Shown here piece after piece: positions 63,580 through 64,000 of a DNA stretch of 64,000 bases. The stretch is taken from contig JACKOQ010000003.1 in the NCBI GenBank assembly GCA_024234215.1, positions 248,001 through 312,000 of the forward strand, in the 5' to 3' direction. The notes below the pieces were generated by a model. That model did not search any database. It saw only the letters and a program-made list of their open reading frames with translations, and was not told the DNA's origin. How positions within the stretch are numbered: the first letter of the stretch is position 1; each line of letters starts with the position of its first letter. The position numbers and the translations under genes were made by a program. The DNA is from Pseudomonadales bacterium (GTDB taxonomy: Bacteria; Pseudomonadota; Gammaproteobacteria; Pseudomonadales; UBA5862).

Positions 63580-64000
63580 ATGAACACCTCCGATCCCACA
63601 GTGGAACATCTGGCCCAACAGATTCACCACTTCAAACCTCCTGCCAGCTTGCCGCCCGTCGATCAGTGGCATCCGGCGCGGGTTGGCGAGATCGACATTC
63701 GCATTGCGCGTGACGGCACCTGGTACCACGAAGGCGAACCGATCAGGCGCAAGGAGCTGGTACGGCTGTTCTCGACCATCCTGCGTCGCGATGAAGATGG
63801 CCACAGCTATCTGGTGACACCGGCCGAACGACTGCGCATCGAGGTCGAGGATGCCCACTTTCTGGTCACCGATGTGGAAGTGGCGGGCGAAGGCGATCAA
63901 CGGCGCTTCTGCTTCACCACCCAGGTCGGCGACCAGGTGCTGGCCGGCCCCGACCACCCCCTGTGGGTCGAAGAGAGCGCCACCGGTGAGCCATCGCCCT
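63580..64000 (+). CDS. DUF1285 family protein, truncated by the window edge
   Basis: From the ATG at 63580 the frame is open to the last base (140 codons). HFKPPASLPPVDQWHP, then DIRIARDGTWYHEGEPIRRKELVRLFSTILRRDEDG and YLVTPAERLRIEVEDAHFLV are the hallmark of DUF1285, a small conserved proteobacterial family of unknown function whose crystal structures show a two-domain beta-rich fold. Family length is about 180, so roughly 40 residues are missing. An ATG at 63566 is out of frame and stops after five codons. Confidence 0.88.
   Translation, partial: MNTSDPTVEHLAQQIHHFKPPASLPPVDQWHPARVGEIDIRIARDGTWYHEGEPIRRKELVRLFSTILRRDEDGHSYLVTPAERLRIEVEDAHFLVTDVEVAGEGDQRRFCFTTQVGDQVLAGPDHPLWVEESATGEPSP

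Overview
The window is GC-rich chromosomal DNA of a gammaproteobacterium, most like the Pseudomonadales and related lineages and not close to enteric bacteria. Three things point there. The first is the block thrS-infC-rpmI-rplT-pheS-pheT-ihfA-merR followed by small Pseudomonas-type conserved unknowns. The second is the block pyrG-kdsA-eno-ftsB-ispD-ispF-surE-pcm-nlpD-rpoS. The third is a Pseudomonas-style minor-pilin cluster. I see no transposase, prophage, CRISPR array or rRNA. Only the first ~700 bases look compositionally foreign (AT-richer, with a broken gene).

Layout. 1-0.4 kb: a frameshifted DUF2252 gene behind a new 58-residue ORF. 0.7-4.1 kb: PduO-type cobalamin adenosyltransferase and topA (minus). 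4.2-8.3 kb (plus): propionyl-CoA synthetase, a secreted protein with a VPLPA-type C-terminal sorting signal, a MerB-like protein without its catalytic cysteine, and a hotdog thioesterase. 8.3-11.1 kb (minus): a cobalamin riboswitch with a consensus promoter driving btuB and a small membrane protein. 11.2-13.3 kb: periplasmic protease prc. 13.3-17.2 kb (minus): an arsenosugar-type operon (ArsS radical SAM, a TVP38-disulfide-reductase fusion, and a TIGR04283 glycosyltransferase). 17.4-19.0 kb: a DUF692-DUF2063 pair of the bufferin/methanobactin type without a visible precursor gene.

19-28 kb (plus) is housekeeping: CTP synthase, KDO-8-P synthase, enolase, divisome protein FtsB, two isoprenoid enzymes, SurE, Pcm, NlpD and RpoS, many with 1-4 base overlaps. 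28-31.6 kb: an MBL hydrolase, tRNA-Pro(GGG), a 3-hydroxyisobutyryl-CoA hydrolase-like enzyme, a clear terminator, and cysK. 31.6-40.4 kb (minus): small conserved proteins, then the translation operon. 40.6-42.1 kb: xdhC and a MocA-like nucleotidyltransferase.

42.1-49.9 kb (minus): fimT-pilV-pilW-pilX-pilY1, ending in a 1637-residue PilY1. 50-59.3 kb (plus): a short acyl-CoA dehydrogenase-like protein, cytochrome c, AguB, DAHP synthase, uvrB, grxD, rubrerythrin with an Fe-S oxidoreductase, and an SDR lacking its catalytic residues. 59.3-63.2 kb (minus): a class V aminotransferase, then, upstream of a strong terminator, a Baeyer-Villiger monooxygenase and an HSL-type esterase that together look like a ketone-to-ester-to-acid module. 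A DUF1285 gene runs off the right edge.

Functional theme. Cobalamin uptake, its adenosylation and propionyl-CoA formation cluster in the first 11 kb, which fits propionate use through methylmalonyl-CoA mutase. The mutase itself is not in the window.
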